From Pseudoflavonifractor gallinarum (GTDB lineage Bacteria; Bacillota; Clostridia; Oscillospirales; Oscillospiraceae), in assembly GCF_014982855.1 (NCBI RefSeq), contig NZ_JADCKF010000005.1:1-64000 (forward strand): a DNA stretch of 64,000 bases, written 5' to 3'. A program made the translations under genes and the position numbers. Below, one piece after another: positions 26,365 to 35,740 of this stretch; within the stretch, counting starts at the first letter, position 1, and each line of letters starts with the position of its first letter. The notes beneath the pieces are model-generated. The model searched no databases. It saw only the letters and a program-made list of their open reading frames with translations, and was not told the DNA's origin.

Positions 26365-26406
26365 AATGGATTCTCCTTCTCGGTCCGGACGGGGCCGGAC
26401 CGGTGA

Positions 26407-26973
26407 TCAGTCTTTGGGGGGACGGCGGCGGAAGGACTCCTTCCAGTCCTCCACCGTGTCAGAGACGGCGCCCAGAGCCCCGTTGAGGACCTCCAGGTTC
26501 ACATGGGGGCTGGCGAGCCGGTAGCGGCAGCCTGCCACCAGGCCGATGAGCAGCAGGGGCAGGGTGATCCAAAAGGCGAACATCACCGCCAGAAGCAGGA
26601 TGAGAAGGGGCACGGCGGTGAGCTGCCGGCCGTCCTGCCAGATCTCCAGCACGGAGCTGGGGCGGAGCACGTCGCCCACCGCCCGCAGTCCCTCCCGGAT
26701 CTGCTCCCAGAAGGCGTCGCCGCTGTGGGCGCCGTTCCGCTCCTCCCGCGTCCGGCCCCGGTCGGAGGAAGCGGTGGGAGTGGCGGCGGGATGGGCGCCG
26801 GGGCGGGTGGAGTAGGTCCCCCCGCCGCCGGGCCGGAGCCGGCCCTGCCGCTCCAGTTCGATGAGGGCGTCCAGCAGATCGCCGTGGCAGCGCTCCAGCA
26901 GGTCCCGGGCCTCCTCATAGGAGAGACCGCTCTTCTCCCGCAGGCGCTCTACCTGTTCCAGTGTGATCTCCAT
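26407..26973 (-). CDS. DUF4342 domain membrane protein
   Basis: The 188-residue protein begins MEITLEQVERLREKSGLSYE, a UBA/TS-N-like three-helix domain (about residues 1-45) of the DUF4342 type. A charged, low-complexity linker follows, then one or two hydrophobic segments near residues 125-155 and a basic tail. The start is the ATG after AAAGGAG; longer in-frame extensions cross the promoter region. The function is unknown. It precedes the two-component operon in the same direction. Confidence 0.7.
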   Translation of the reverse strand: MEITLEQVERLREKSGLSYEEARDLLERCHGDLLDALIELERQGRLRPGGGGTYSTRPGAHPAATPTASSDRGRTREERNGAHSGDAFWEQIREGLRAVGDVLRPSSVLEIWQDGRQLTAVPLLILLLAVMFAFWITLPLLLIGLVAGCRYRLASPHVNLEVLNGALGAVSDTVEDWKESFRRRPPKD

Positions 26974-27204
26974 GCCGCAGCACTCCTTTCGCCCCTGTCC
27001 TTCTCTCATAGTATACGGTACCAGGGGAGAAAAGGGATTTAGATTTTCTGAAATTTTCATTAAAATGGGAGGACACAGCCCCATTGTACCCCAGGGGCCC
27101 GGAGGGTGCAAGCAAAGAAATTGCCGTTTCCGTGCAACAAAAGGGGCGGCTGGATTGTATATCAGACAGAACGGCCAATGGGCCGGAAAGGATGTGCAGT
27201 CAAT

Positions 27205-28038
27205 ATGAAATACCATCAGATGATGCTCACCGCCGCCTGTGCGGTCAGTATGATGCCCGCGGCGCTGGCAGCCGCTCCCATTGCGCCCGCGCCCGTCTCC
27301 GCCCCTGCCGTGACCGTGGAGGGGACGGCGGTGGATCTGGGGGGAGCCGCCCCCTATCAGGAGAACGGCGTGTGGATGGTCCCCCTCCGGGCGGTGGCCG
27401 GTCCCATGGGCTATGAGGTCACATGGTGCCCGGAGGACAACGGCGTGCTGGTGGCGGACGAGGCGGTGAAGATGAACCTCACCTACGGGGTGGACAGCTA
27501 TGCCCGGGCCTCGCAGACCGCGCTGGGCATGACTGCGCCCCAGTCCTACGGCGCCGGTCCGGAGGCCTGGGCGGGCGTGACCTATGTGCCGGCCGGGATG
27601 TTCTCCCTGCTGGGCTATACCGTGGAGGAGGGGGAGGATACCCTGGCCTTCACCCAGGAGCAGGCCCAGCTCCCCAACCCCATGGTGGCCTGGGACACGC
27701 TGGAGGAGGCCGAGGAGGCCGTGGGCTTTGCCCTGCCCGACTGGAAGGGCCTGGAGGGGCGCGAAATCCAGGAGGTCTTTGTGATCGGCGGGGAGCTTCT
27801 GGAGGTCCGCTATGAGGACGGCCTCACCTGCCGCATGGCCCGGGGCACACAGGATGTGAGCGGGGACTATCAGGTCTATGCGGAAGAGACCACCCGCACG
27901 GTGGACGGCCGGGAGGTGACCCTCAAGGGCAAGGATGGAAGGGTCTCTCTGGCCGTGTGGAATGACGGCACCTATACCTGGTCCCTCTCCTGGGCGGAGG
28001 GGGTTGCCCCGGAGACCCTGGAAGGCTTCCTGGCCTGA
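27205..28038 (+). CDS. Exported stalk-domain protein with a DUF4367-like C-terminal domain
   Basis: The 277-residue protein has a signal peptide (about residues 1-22). A copper-amine-oxidase-like stalk domain follows (about 30-145, with ENGVWMVPLRAVAGPMGYEV and GVTYVPAGMFSLLGY). The last roughly 110 residues (LPNPMVAWDTLEEAEEAVGF, LEVRYEDG, DVSGDYQVYAEETT, VTLKGKDGRVSLAVW) clearly resemble the end of the anti-sigma-like protein two genes downstream. It heads a three-gene operon with an ECF sigma factor. It is probably a surface protein of the sigma regulon. Confidence 0.72.
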   Translation: MKYHQMMLTAACAVSMMPAALAAAPIAPAPVSAPAVTVEGTAVDLGGAAPYQENGVWMVPLRAVAGPMGYEVTWCPEDNGVLVADEAVKMNLTYGVDSYARASQTALGMTAPQSYGAGPEAWAGVTYVPAGMFSLLGYTVEEGEDTLAFTQEQAQLPNPMVAWDTLEEAEEAVGFALPDWKGLEGREIQEVFVIGGELLEVRYEDGLTCRMARGTQDVSGDYQVYAEETTRTVDGREVTLKGKDGRVSLAVWNDGTYTWSLSWAEGVAPETLEGFLA

Positions 28039-28082
28039 GCAGAGCTCCGCCGGGAAAGAACCCTTGGAAAGGAGGAAGGAAG

Positions 28083-28562
28083 ATGGAAGATACGGCAGTG
28101 GAACAGGCGCTGGAGGCCCACGGCGCGGCCATCCTCCATCTGGCCTACGCCTATCTCCACGACCGGAGCGAGGCGGAGGACGTGCTCCAGGACACCCTGG
28201 TGCAGCTGCTCAGCCGGGCCCCCGCCTTTGAAAGCGGAGACCACGAGCGGGCCTGGCTCCTGCGGGTGGCGGCCAACCTGTGCAAGAACCGCCTGAAGGC
28301 CCCCTGGCGGCGGCATGAGGCCCTGCCGGAGGACTATCCCGCCCAGGGCATCCCGGAGGAGAGCGTGGCCCTCTTCCAGGCGGTGTGTTCCCTGCCGGTC
28401 AAGTACCGGGAGGTCATCCATCTCTTTTACTACGAGGACTACACCACCGCCCAGATCGCCCAGGTGCTGGGCAAGCGGGAGGGGACGGTGCGCTCCCTCC
28501 TGAACCGGGGGCGGGAAAAACTGCGTCAGATCTGGAAGGAGGGTGCGGATGGAACGCTATAA
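28083..28562 (+). CDS. ECF-type RNA polymerase sigma factor
   Basis: The 159-residue protein has sigma region 2 (ILHLAYAYLHDRSEAEDVLQ, about 17-80) and region 4 (SLPVKYREVIHLFYYEDYTT then EGTVRSLLNRGREKLRQ, about 103-152), with only a short linker, as in group IV factors. The start follows AAAGGAGG. Its end overlaps the next gene by 14 bp, so it is translationally coupled to the putative anti-sigma factor. Confidence 0.9.
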   Translation: MEDTAVEQALEAHGAAILHLAYAYLHDRSEAEDVLQDTLVQLLSRAPAFESGDHERAWLLRVAANLCKNRLKAPWRRHEALPEDYPAQGIPEESVALFQAVCSLPVKYREVIHLFYYEDYTTAQIAQVLGKREGTVRSLLNRGREKLRQIWKEGADGTL

Positions 28563-29157
28563 GCGGGCCTTTGACGGCATACAGGTCCCCGAGGACATGG
28601 CCCGGCGGGTCCGGGAGGGGAGACGCGCCCCCCAGCGCAGCCGCCTCCCCCGCTGGAGCGCGGCGGCGGCCTGTCTGGCCGTGGCGGTGGCCCTGGGCGG
28701 CTGGGGGATCACCCAGGGGATTTCCTCCCCCGCGCCCGCGCCCACTCCCACCACCGGGGTGAGCGTGGGAAACCCGGTCCAGCCGGCAGAGAATCTGGAT
28801 GCCCTCCAGAAGGCGGTGTCCTTCCAGATCCAGCTGCCGGAGGAGCTACCCGAGGGATGGACCCCGTCGGCCTATACCGCCATCGGCGGCGTGCTGGCCG
28901 AGGTGCGCTATACGGATGGAAGCGGGGAGACCGTGCTGGTCTACCGCATGGGCGAAGGAGAGGACGTGAGCGGCGACTTCCAGACCTGGGCCTGGACCGA
29001 TACCGTGGAGACCGGGGACGGACCGGTCACCCTGAAGGGGGACGGCACGGCGGTCTTTCTGGCGGTCTGGGTGCGGGACGGCCTTGCCTTTTCCCTCCAG
29101 AGCCAGCAGGGCATGACCGCCGAGGCCATCCTGGCCGCGGCGCAGTCGGTGAAATAA
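28549..29157 (+). CDS. Putative anti-sigma factor (single-pass, DUF4367-like)
   Basis: The 202-residue protein has a short cytoplasmic head (about 1-38, MERYKRAFDGIQVPEDMARR), one membrane helix (about 40-58) and an extracytoplasmic domain resembling DUF4367 (LPEELPEGWTPSAYTAIGG, AEVRYTDGSGETV, DVSGDFQTW, VTLKGDGTAVFLAVW). Membrane topology and overlap with an ECF sigma gene support an anti-sigma role. The cytoplasmic head is short and has no zinc HxxxCxxC motif. The ATG six bases after AAGGAGG is preferred over a GTG two codons earlier. Confidence 0.75.
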   Translation: MERYKRAFDGIQVPEDMARRVREGRRAPQRSRLPRWSAAAACLAVAVALGGWGITQGISSPAPAPTPTTGVSVGNPVQPAENLDALQKAVSFQIQLPEELPEGWTPSAYTAIGGVLAEVRYTDGSGETVLVYRMGEGEDVSGDFQTWAWTDTVETGDGPVTLKGDGTAVFLAVWVRDGLAFSLQSQQGMTAEAILAAAQSVK

Positions 29158-29175
29158 GTTTGTAAATAAGCGAAG

Positions 29176-29211
29176 AGCTCCCCGCGCCGAAAAGGCGCGG
29201 GGAGCTTTTTT
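29176..29211. terminator. Bidirectional terminator
   Basis: AGCTCCCCGCGCC and GGCGCGGGGAGCT pair, followed by TTTTTT on the plus strand. It separates the sigma operon from the convergent nucleotidase gene. Confidence 0.9.
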
Positions 29212-29230
29212 AACGGGATGGGATTTGTGA

Positions 29231-31504
29231 TTATTTCTGTGCCATCAGGGCGGCGATGGCGGCATCGGCGTCCGCCTGGGTGAGGGTGCCCTGGGGGGCG
29301 AACTGGTTGTCCGCACCCACGGGGAGGTACTTCTGGATCACGTTCCACATGACGCCCTCGCTGGCCCAGGGGGAGATGGAGGAAGCGTCTGCGTAGGGGA
29401 TCTGAACGGCCCAGGTGCCCTGGGGACCCTTGTCCAGCGCGGCGGCGGCGTTCATCAGCATGACCGCGGCCTGCTCCCGGGTGATGGGGGCGTTGGGGTT
29501 GAACTTGCCGGTGCCGTCACCGGAGATGACCTTCTGACCGGAGAGCCAGAGGATGGCGGTGTTGTCCGCGATGTCGGTGAAGGGCTCGTCGGCGGGGGCG
29601 GCGAGGGTCTCAGCGTCGGCGGTCATGGCCTGATAGAGGCTCTCGGCGAACTGGAGACGGGTCACAGTGTCGGCGGCGGGAGAAGTACCGGCGTTCAGGG
29701 TCCAGTGGCTCTTGGCCACGGGCGGGGTGATCTCCTTGCCCTCGGCGGTCATGGCCTTGATGTACTCCGCGATGACCAGGGTGACCGAGCCGCCGATGGA
29801 GCCGAACTCCTCAGAGACCGAGCCGTCCCACAGCACCGCGTCTGTGCCCATGGTGATGCCGGTGGTGGCGTACCAGCCGAACTCATCGCCGGCGGCGTTG
29901 GCCGACAGGCGGTAGGAGTTGAGGGCCACCTTGAAGGTCTGGTCGTCGGTGACGGGCTTGCCCTGATAGGTGAGGTTGACCACGCGGCTGCCCTCGGGGT
30001 TGCCCATGTAGATGTCATAGTCCATGCCGTAGAGCTGGTCGGTGCCGAAGCCGCCTCCGGTGATGGTGCCGTCGGCCTCCACGGTGAAGTCTTTGGTGCA
30101 GTCCTCCAGCCAGTCCTTGATCTGCTTGCCGGTCATCTGGATCATGTAGATGAGGTTGTTGTCGTACTTATAGAAGGAGTAGCAGTCCTTCAGGCTGATG
30201 GGGGCGGAGTCCTTCCCATCCAGGAGCTGGCCGATGCAGAAGTCCTTGTTGGCCACGGGAGAGGCCAGGGACAGGTCCGCGCCGGTGGCCCACAGCTGGG
30301 CCTCGTGGACCAGGTTCATGGTGTCGCTCTGGACGTGGAAGAGGTCGGTCTCGTCGTCCCAGTCGCCGGAGAGGGTGCCGATCTGCTCAGTGATGAAGGG
30401 CAGGGTCCGGTCGTAGTAGGGCTGCATGAGGGCCTTGAGGCCGGCGTCGTTCTCATAGGTGGTGAGGTCCAGGTTCTCGCTCTCACCGATGGTGAAGGTG
30501 CCGTCGGAGCGGATGGTGACCGGCGTCTTGGTGAGGGTGGAGGTGCCGCCGTTGACGCAGGGGACGGTCTGGCCGTCGGCATTCTTCATCTCGGTGACGC
30601 CCACCTTGTGGTTGTGGCCGGCGATGACCATGTCGATGCCGGTGGTGTTCTCCACCAGGTGGCGGACCTGGTTCTCGGGGGAGAAATCGGTCTTGCCGGT
30701 CTCCACGGCGTCGCCGTCACCGGCGCCCACCAGACCGCTGTCCTCGCCGGAGTGGCTGGCCACGATGACGAAGTCGCAGTCCTCCTTCTCCCGCAGCTCC
30801 TTCTGCCAGTAGTTGACCCACTCGTAGGCATAGGTGCGCTCGGTGTTGTCCTTGTGGACGAAGTCGGAGCCCTCATAGTGGGTGGGCAGGTCCCAGTTGG
30901 GGACGTTCACGTTCTCAAAGCCCAAGATACCCACCTTGAACTCAGAGCCGCCCACATCGAAGGTCATGACCTTGTAGGGGGTGAGGTTGGGCTCCTGAGT
31001 GGCTACATTGATGTAGTTGGCGCACAGGGCGTCCACCGGCTTGCCGGGGTACTTGGAGCTGGTGTCGGAGAGCATATCGTAGAAGATCTGCTGGGTCTCC
31101 ATGTCAAAGTTGAACTCGTGGTTGCCGGGGACAAAGGCGTCATAGCCGATGTAGCGCAGGCAGATGGCCATGGGGTTGTCCTTGCCGCCCTCCATGTTCA
31201 TGTTGTAGCTGATGATGGAGCTGCCCTGGATGATGTCGCCGTTGTCGATGAGGATGGTGCCGTCCATGGCGGCGCGCTCCTCCTCCATGGCGGTGGCCAC
31301 CTTGAGGTAGCTGTTCTTGACCTCTTTGCCGTCGATGGGGTTGAGGTCGTAGCACTTGCCGTGCATGTCGGTGGTGGAGTAAATGCCGATTTCCAGGGAG
31401 GCCGGTTCGGCGGCCAGGGCGGGGACGGCGGCAAAGCCGGCCGCCAGTGCTCCGGTGAGCACACAGGCGGTCAGACGCCGGGCGGTGCGAGAGGTTCCTT
31501 TCAT
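29231..31504 (-). CDS. Surface-anchored 5'-nucleotidase / 2',3'-cyclic phosphodiesterase with SLH domain
   Basis: This exported enzyme predicted to dephosphorylate nucleotides outside the cell has 757 residues. It has a signal peptide (about 1-32, ending PALA), a calcineurin-like metallophosphatase domain with TTDMHG (D46, H48), NGDIIQGS, GNHEFNFD (127-134), ASHSGEDSG and GHNHKVG, then the 5'-nucleotidase C-terminal domain with its substrate loop. About 150 C-terminal residues are S-layer-homology-like (EPFTDIADNTAILWLSGQ, KFNPNAPITREQAAVML) and attach the protein to the wall. The start follows AAAGGAG. Upstream 31505-31595 holds no gene. It suits a nucleoside-salvage lifestyle together with udk and psuGK. 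Confidence 0.93.
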   Translation of the reverse strand: MKGTSRTARRLTACVLTGALAAGFAAVPALAAEPASLEIGIYSTTDMHGKCYDLNPIDGKEVKNSYLKVATAMEEERAAMDGTILIDNGDIIQGSSIISYNMNMEGGKDNPMAICLRYIGYDAFVPGNHEFNFDMETQQIFYDMLSDTSSKYPGKPVDALCANYINVATQEPNLTPYKVMTFDVGGSEFKVGILGFENVNVPNWDLPTHYEGSDFVHKDNTERTYAYEWVNYWQKELREKEDCDFVIVASHSGEDSGLVGAGDGDAVETGKTDFSPENQVRHLVENTTGIDMVIAGHNHKVGVTEMKNADGQTVPCVNGGTSTLTKTPVTIRSDGTFTIGESENLDLTTYENDAGLKALMQPYYDRTLPFITEQIGTLSGDWDDETDLFHVQSDTMNLVHEAQLWATGADLSLASPVANKDFCIGQLLDGKDSAPISLKDCYSFYKYDNNLIYMIQMTGKQIKDWLEDCTKDFTVEADGTITGGGFGTDQLYGMDYDIYMGNPEGSRVVNLTYQGKPVTDDQTFKVALNSYRLSANAAGDEFGWYATTGITMGTDAVLWDGSVSEEFGSIGGSVTLVIAEYIKAMTAEGKEITPPVAKSHWTLNAGTSPAADTVTRLQFAESLYQAMTADAETLAAPADEPFTDIADNTAILWLSGQKVISGDGTGKFNPNAPITREQAAVMLMNAAAALDKGPQGTWAVQIPYADASSISPWASEGVMWNVIQKYLPVGADNQFAPQGTLTQADADAAIAALMAQK

Positions 31505-31595
31505 GACAATGCTCCTTTCCTGTTTGGTGGACTCATGGGGGTCTGCTGGCCACAGTATACCATAACCCGTCAGAAATGACAAATGCAAAGAAAAG

Positions 31596-31627
31596 ATCCG
31601 GTGTGTTCTTGTGCAGAACACACCGGA
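31596..31627 (-). terminator. Terminator hairpin, distal copy
   Basis: TCCGGTGTGTTC and GAACACACCGGA pair. On the minus strand ATCTTTTCTTT follows. The 32 bp are identical to 31866-31897. Confidence 0.8.
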
Positions 31628-31865
31628 CCTTCCGCGCGTCGAACAAGTTCGACACGCTTCTCAAAAATGCAAGCATTTTTGAGAGGGAATGCAGTCCGCT
31701 GCGCGCACTCGCTGACGCGCGCACACTTGCGGCCTGAGAGGAGTGTTTTCCGACGTACACGCCGCCGGAAAACACGATTTTACTTCCTTCCGCCGTCTAC
31801 GAAACGGCGGAACTCTGCGAGGCTCTTGCAGCACAGATCGCAGGAATACACTTTGACAGACAAAA
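31628..31865 (+). repeat. Structured intergenic element, family C, copy 1
   Basis: About 238 bp between two identical terminator hairpins hold no gene. Stem-loops in order: GTCGAAC/GTTCGAC; CTCAAAAATGC/GCATTTTTGAG; GTGTTTTCCG/CGGAAAACAC; TTCCGCCGT/ACGGCGGAA; CTGCGA/TCGCAG. The element matches 43564-43903 in the same strand orientation. There, two of the stems differ in sequence but still pair. The flanking gene is on the minus strand here and on the plus strand at the other site. Confidence 0.8.
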
Positions 31866-31897
31866 ATCCGGTGTGTTCTTGTGCAGAACACACCGGA
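31866..31897 (-). terminator. Terminator hairpin of the 31917-32279 gene, proximal copy
   Basis: This is the same 32 bp hairpin as the distal copy, followed on the minus strand by TTTTTGTCTG. Confidence 0.85.
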
Positions 31898-31916
31898 TCG
31901 AAAAGAGAATCAGAGA

Positions 31917-32279
31917 TTAGACATTGGACATCTCGTAGCACTTGAAGTTCTGGTTCTTCTTGAACTTGAACTCCATGCTCAGCAGGTGGCCCTCCATGCG
32001 CTGCTCCATCTGCTGGTCCAGCTCGATGCACCAGCCGGACTTGTCATGGCTCTGCCAGATGTCGTAGTCGGCCCAGTAGATGACCACATTGATCTCACCG
32101 GGCACGTCCCGGCTGATCCAGATCTCCTTGCCCAGGAAGCCCTCGGAGACCTTCAGGCGGCTGGTCCAGACCTCGTCGTCCAGCTCGACCCAGCGGTCGA
32201 CCCAATCGGGGGAGACCATAACGCGGATCTCCTCAACGGCGATGGGCTTTTCCAGCTTGTTGATGTGCTTGAGTTCCAT
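31917..32279 (-). CDS. Small conserved protein, TIGR03792-like
   Basis: The 120-residue protein (MELKHINKLEKPIAVEEIRV) has no signal peptide or membrane helix. It resembles a small ferredoxin-like fold family (TIGR03792 type) in which VEEIRVMV, EVWTSRL, GFLGKEIW and EINVVIYWADYD are conserved. I am not certain of the family. The start follows AAGGGG. A strong inverted repeat just upstream (32319-32347) suggests a dedicated repressor. The function is unknown. Confidence 0.6.
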   Translation of the reverse strand: MELKHINKLEKPIAVEEIRVMVSPDWVDRWVELDDEVWTSRLKVSEGFLGKEIWISRDVPGEINVVIYWADYDIWQSHDKSGWCIELDQQMEQRMEGHLLSMEFKFKKNQNFKCYEMSNV

Positions 32280-32318
32280 GTGCGCTGCCCCTTTCTGCGG
32301 ACGGATATGTCCGTCTCT

Positions 32319-32347
32319 CTATTTAGTGGTACTATACTACTAAATAG
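32319..32347 (-). promoter_or_regulatory. Perfect palindromic operator overlapping a promoter
   Basis: CTATTTAGT (32319-32327) and ACTAAATAG (32339-32347) are 9 bp perfect arms with an 11 bp spacer. The AT-rich block also contains ATACT/AGTAT symmetry and a TATACT-like -10 box. It sits 40 bp before the 32279 start. Confidence 0.6.
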
Positions 32348-32394
32348 TATACCAGAAGAAGGGGAAAAAGCAAGTGGATTTTTGTGCAGAACCG

Positions 32395-33318
<924 letters not shown>

Positions 33319-33388
33319 TTGAGATACCTCCATAGATCGTAGTGGCATTTCTAATTTGCAGCAGGGGCGCACCGTGTGCGCCCGCGGG

Positions 33389-34468
33389 TCAGGCGTTCAT
33401 TCTGGCGTTCAGGGTCTCGGCGTTCAGGGCGGGGTTGATGGTCTCGGCGCTCTCCATGGCGATGGAACCGGCGGCCAGGGCGGCCCGGGTGGTGCCCAGC
33501 AGGTCGGTGCCCTCCAGATAGGCCCAGGCCACGGCGGCCATGGCGGCGTCCCCGCAGCCGGTGGTGTTGACCATCTCCCCCGGGAAGCAGGGGACGTGGA
33601 CGCGCTCGTGGTGGTCGGCGGCGAAGATGCCGTCCCCGCCCAGGGAGATGAGCACCCGGCGCAGTCCGGTATCCAGCAGCACGTCGGCGGCCCGGTTGAG
33701 GCTCGCCTCATCGGTGATGGATACCCCGGAGAGGAGCTCGGCCTCGATGCGGTTGGGCTTGAGGGTGTGGAGCTTGCCCAGCACGGGGCGGAGCTTCTCG
33801 GCCTTGGCGGTGGACACCGGGTCGGAGAAGAGGGGGACCTTGGCGTGATGGGCCAGCCAGGCGATGGCCTCAGCGGGCAGGTTGGTGTCGAAGACGATGA
33901 GCTGGGCATTGTCCAGCAGGGCCTGCCGGGACTGGAGATAGGCGGGAGTCACGTGGGAGTAGATCTCCATATCGGACACGGCCAGGGCCATGTCCCCCCG
34001 CTCGTCGGCAATGAAGAGATAGGTGGAGGTGGCGGCCCCCTTCACCTGGAGAGACTGGGAGATGTCGATGCCCAGCTCTCCGCAGGAGGCGGCGATCTTC
34101 TGGGCGTACAGGTCGTCCCCAAAGGCGGTGAGGAGCCGGACGTCCACCCCCAGAAGGCTCATGTTGTGGGCGATGTTGCGCCCCACGCCGCCCAGGCTGA
34201 TGCGCACCTGACCGGGATTGGAGTCCTGGGCCACCAGCTTGTGGGCGGGGCGGCCGCCGATGTCCATATTCACCCCGCCGATGACCACGGCGTAGGGGGC
34301 GGTGTGGACGATGTAGCCCTTGCCCACGATGTATCCTTTTTTCATCAGATTGGAGATATGCACGGCCACCGAGGACCGAGTGATGCCCGCCTTGTCTGCC
34401 AGCTCCTGCTGGGAGATGAGGGGATTCTCCTCGATCCATCGGAGCAGCTGCCGTTCCCGCTGGGTCAT
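33389..34468 (-). CDS. psuK: Pseudouridine kinase with amino-terminal winged helix (PfkB family)
   Basis: The 359-residue protein has a winged helix-turn-helix (about residues 1-50, NPLISQQELADKAGITRSSV) fused to a PfkB sugar-kinase domain (about 60-350) with VVIGGVNMDIGGRP, SLGGVGRNIAHN and the anion-hole/catalytic Asp motif NTTGCGDA. Coupling to psuG makes pseudouridine the likely substrate. The HTH suggests that the kinase also senses or regulates. I choose the ATG at 34468 with TTAGGAG eight bases upstream; the GTG three codons earlier overlaps that site. Confidence 0.9.
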   Translation of the reverse strand: MTQRERQLLRWIEENPLISQQELADKAGITRSSVAVHISNLMKKGYIVGKGYIVHTAPYAVVIGGVNMDIGGRPAHKLVAQDSNPGQVRISLGGVGRNIAHNMSLLGVDVRLLTAFGDDLYAQKIAASCGELGIDISQSLQVKGAATSTYLFIADERGDMALAVSDMEIYSHVTPAYLQSRQALLDNAQLIVFDTNLPAEAIAWLAHHAKVPLFSDPVSTAKAEKLRPVLGKLHTLKPNRIEAELLSGVSITDEASLNRAADVLLDTGLRRVLISLGGDGIFAADHHERVHVPCFPGEMVNTTGCGDAAMAAVAWAYLEGTDLLGTTRAALAAGSIAMESAETINPALNAETLNARMNA

Positions 34469-34514
34469 GGCGCTCACTCCTAAACAAAAATAAAGTAAGT
34501 AATCTTGTGCTTAT

Positions 34515-34543
34515 ATAATAATGCCGCCTGGGCCGGATGTCAA
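34515..34543 (-). promoter_or_regulatory. Promoter of psuK-psuG
   Basis: On the minus strand TTGACA, a 17 bp spacer and TATTAT lie about 45 bp before psuK. Confidence 0.75.
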
Positions 34544-34568
34544 GGGGGAAGTTCTGCTGAAAGCGCAG

Positions 34569-34606
34569 AAAAAAAGACCGGACCTCCGGGGAGCGGAGAT
34601 CCGGCC
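34569..34606 (-). terminator. Terminator of the nucleotidyltransferase gene
   Basis: GGCCGGATCTCCG and CGGAGGTCCGGTC pair, followed on the minus strand by seven T. Confidence 0.88.
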
Positions 34607-34616
34607 AAGGGACTGA

Positions 34617-35537
34617 TTATTTCCAGAGCTGTTCGGGATAGAGGCCACGCTGGGTCATGTCGGCAATGGCCTGGACCACGGTGGGCTTATCCTCCTTGTA
34701 GGTGACGCCGTACCAGCGGTCGTGGCTGCGCAGGACCTGCACCCGGGCTTTGCCCTCGTCGATGAGCTGGCTGACCACGCTGGGGAGGAAGTACTCCCCC
34801 TTTTCCGGCTGCTCGGTGAGGGCCCGGTCCAGGAAAGCGGGGAAGCGGGACTGGGCCTCCCGCAGGAAGCTGGGGGTGAAGCCCCACAGGTTCATGGAAA
34901 CGATGGTGTCCCCGGGCAGGGCGGACCAGGTGGCGCCGCCGTCCTCAGTGAAGCGGGCGTGGTCCCCGTCCTTTTCAATGTGGGTGTGCTCGGTGACCTG
35001 GCGGAGGTAGTGGTTTTCATCCTCCACACATACGCCCCGGGCCACGTGTCCGTGCTCGGTGACCGTGTTGCCCAGCAGGTAGCCCACCATGGCGTACTCA
35101 TAGTAGTCCCCGTCGGGATGGGAGAGGAGATAGTCGTAAATGGTCCGGAAGGCCTCGGGGCCGTAGTAGTCGTCCGAGTTGATGACGGCGAAGGGGCCGT
35201 CCACCACATGCCGGGCGGCCAGCACCGCGTGGCAGGTACCCCAGGGCTTGACACGCCCCTCGGGCACGGCGTAGCCCTCGGGCAGATCGGTGAGCTCCTG
35301 GTAGGCATAGCGGACCTCCATGACCTGGGAGAGCCGGTCGCCGATGGAGGAGCGGAAGGTCTCCTCCAGCTCCCGCTTGATGACAAAGACGACGGTATCA
35401 AATCCGGCCCGGTGGGCGTCGTAGATGGAATAGTCGATGATGAGCTGGCCGTGACTGCCCACAGGGTCCACCTGCTTGAGTCCGCCATACCGGCTGCCCA
35501 TGCCGGCGGCCATGACCACGAGAACGGGTTTCTGCAT
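34617..35537 (-). CDS. Nucleotidyltransferase (sugar-phosphate NTP transferase family)
   Basis: The 306-residue protein opens with the nucleotide-binding motif MAAGMGSRYGGLKQVDP and has INSDDYYG as its metal-binding motif, so it belongs to the GT-A-like nucleotidyltransferase family. It differs from GalU and RmlA in its C-terminal half (HGHVARGVCVEDENHYLRQV, DTIVSMNLWGFTPSFL), which matches a conserved uncharacterised clostridial group. The nucleotide and sugar are unknown. The start is the ATG after GGAGTG; upstream in-frame codons lie in noncoding sequence. It is monocistronic with its own terminator. Confidence 0.85.
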   Translation of the reverse strand: MQKPVLVVMAAGMGSRYGGLKQVDPVGSHGQLIIDYSIYDAHRAGFDTVVFVIKRELEETFRSSIGDRLSQVMEVRYAYQELTDLPEGYAVPEGRVKPWGTCHAVLAARHVVDGPFAVINSDDYYGPEAFRTIYDYLLSHPDGDYYEYAMVGYLLGNTVTEHGHVARGVCVEDENHYLRQVTEHTHIEKDGDHARFTEDGGATWSALPGDTIVSMNLWGFTPSFLREAQSRFPAFLDRALTEQPEKGEYFLPSVVSQLIDEGKARVQVLRSHDRWYGVTYKEDKPTVVQAIADMTQRGLYPEQLWK

Positions 35538-35664
35538 CGTAAAACACTCCTTTTTCCTCTGCCGCAGCAGGGTGGGGGCCATTCCCCGGCGGGGCGCGGC
35601 CTGCCTTCCTATTATACCGCCCCGGGGGACGTGCCGCAACCCCTGGCCGGAGGGAGCGGCACGC

Positions 35665-35699
35665 AAAAACGCCGCGCCCGGAAGGGACGCGGCGTCTTT
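35665..35699 (-). terminator. Terminator of the aldolase gene
   Basis: GACGCCGCGTCCC and GGGCGCGGCGT pair on the minus strand, followed by TTTTT. Confidence 0.85.
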
Positions 35700-35740
35700 G
35701 CTTGAGTCAAAGAGTTTTGGGAAAATGGGAAAGGAAAAAC

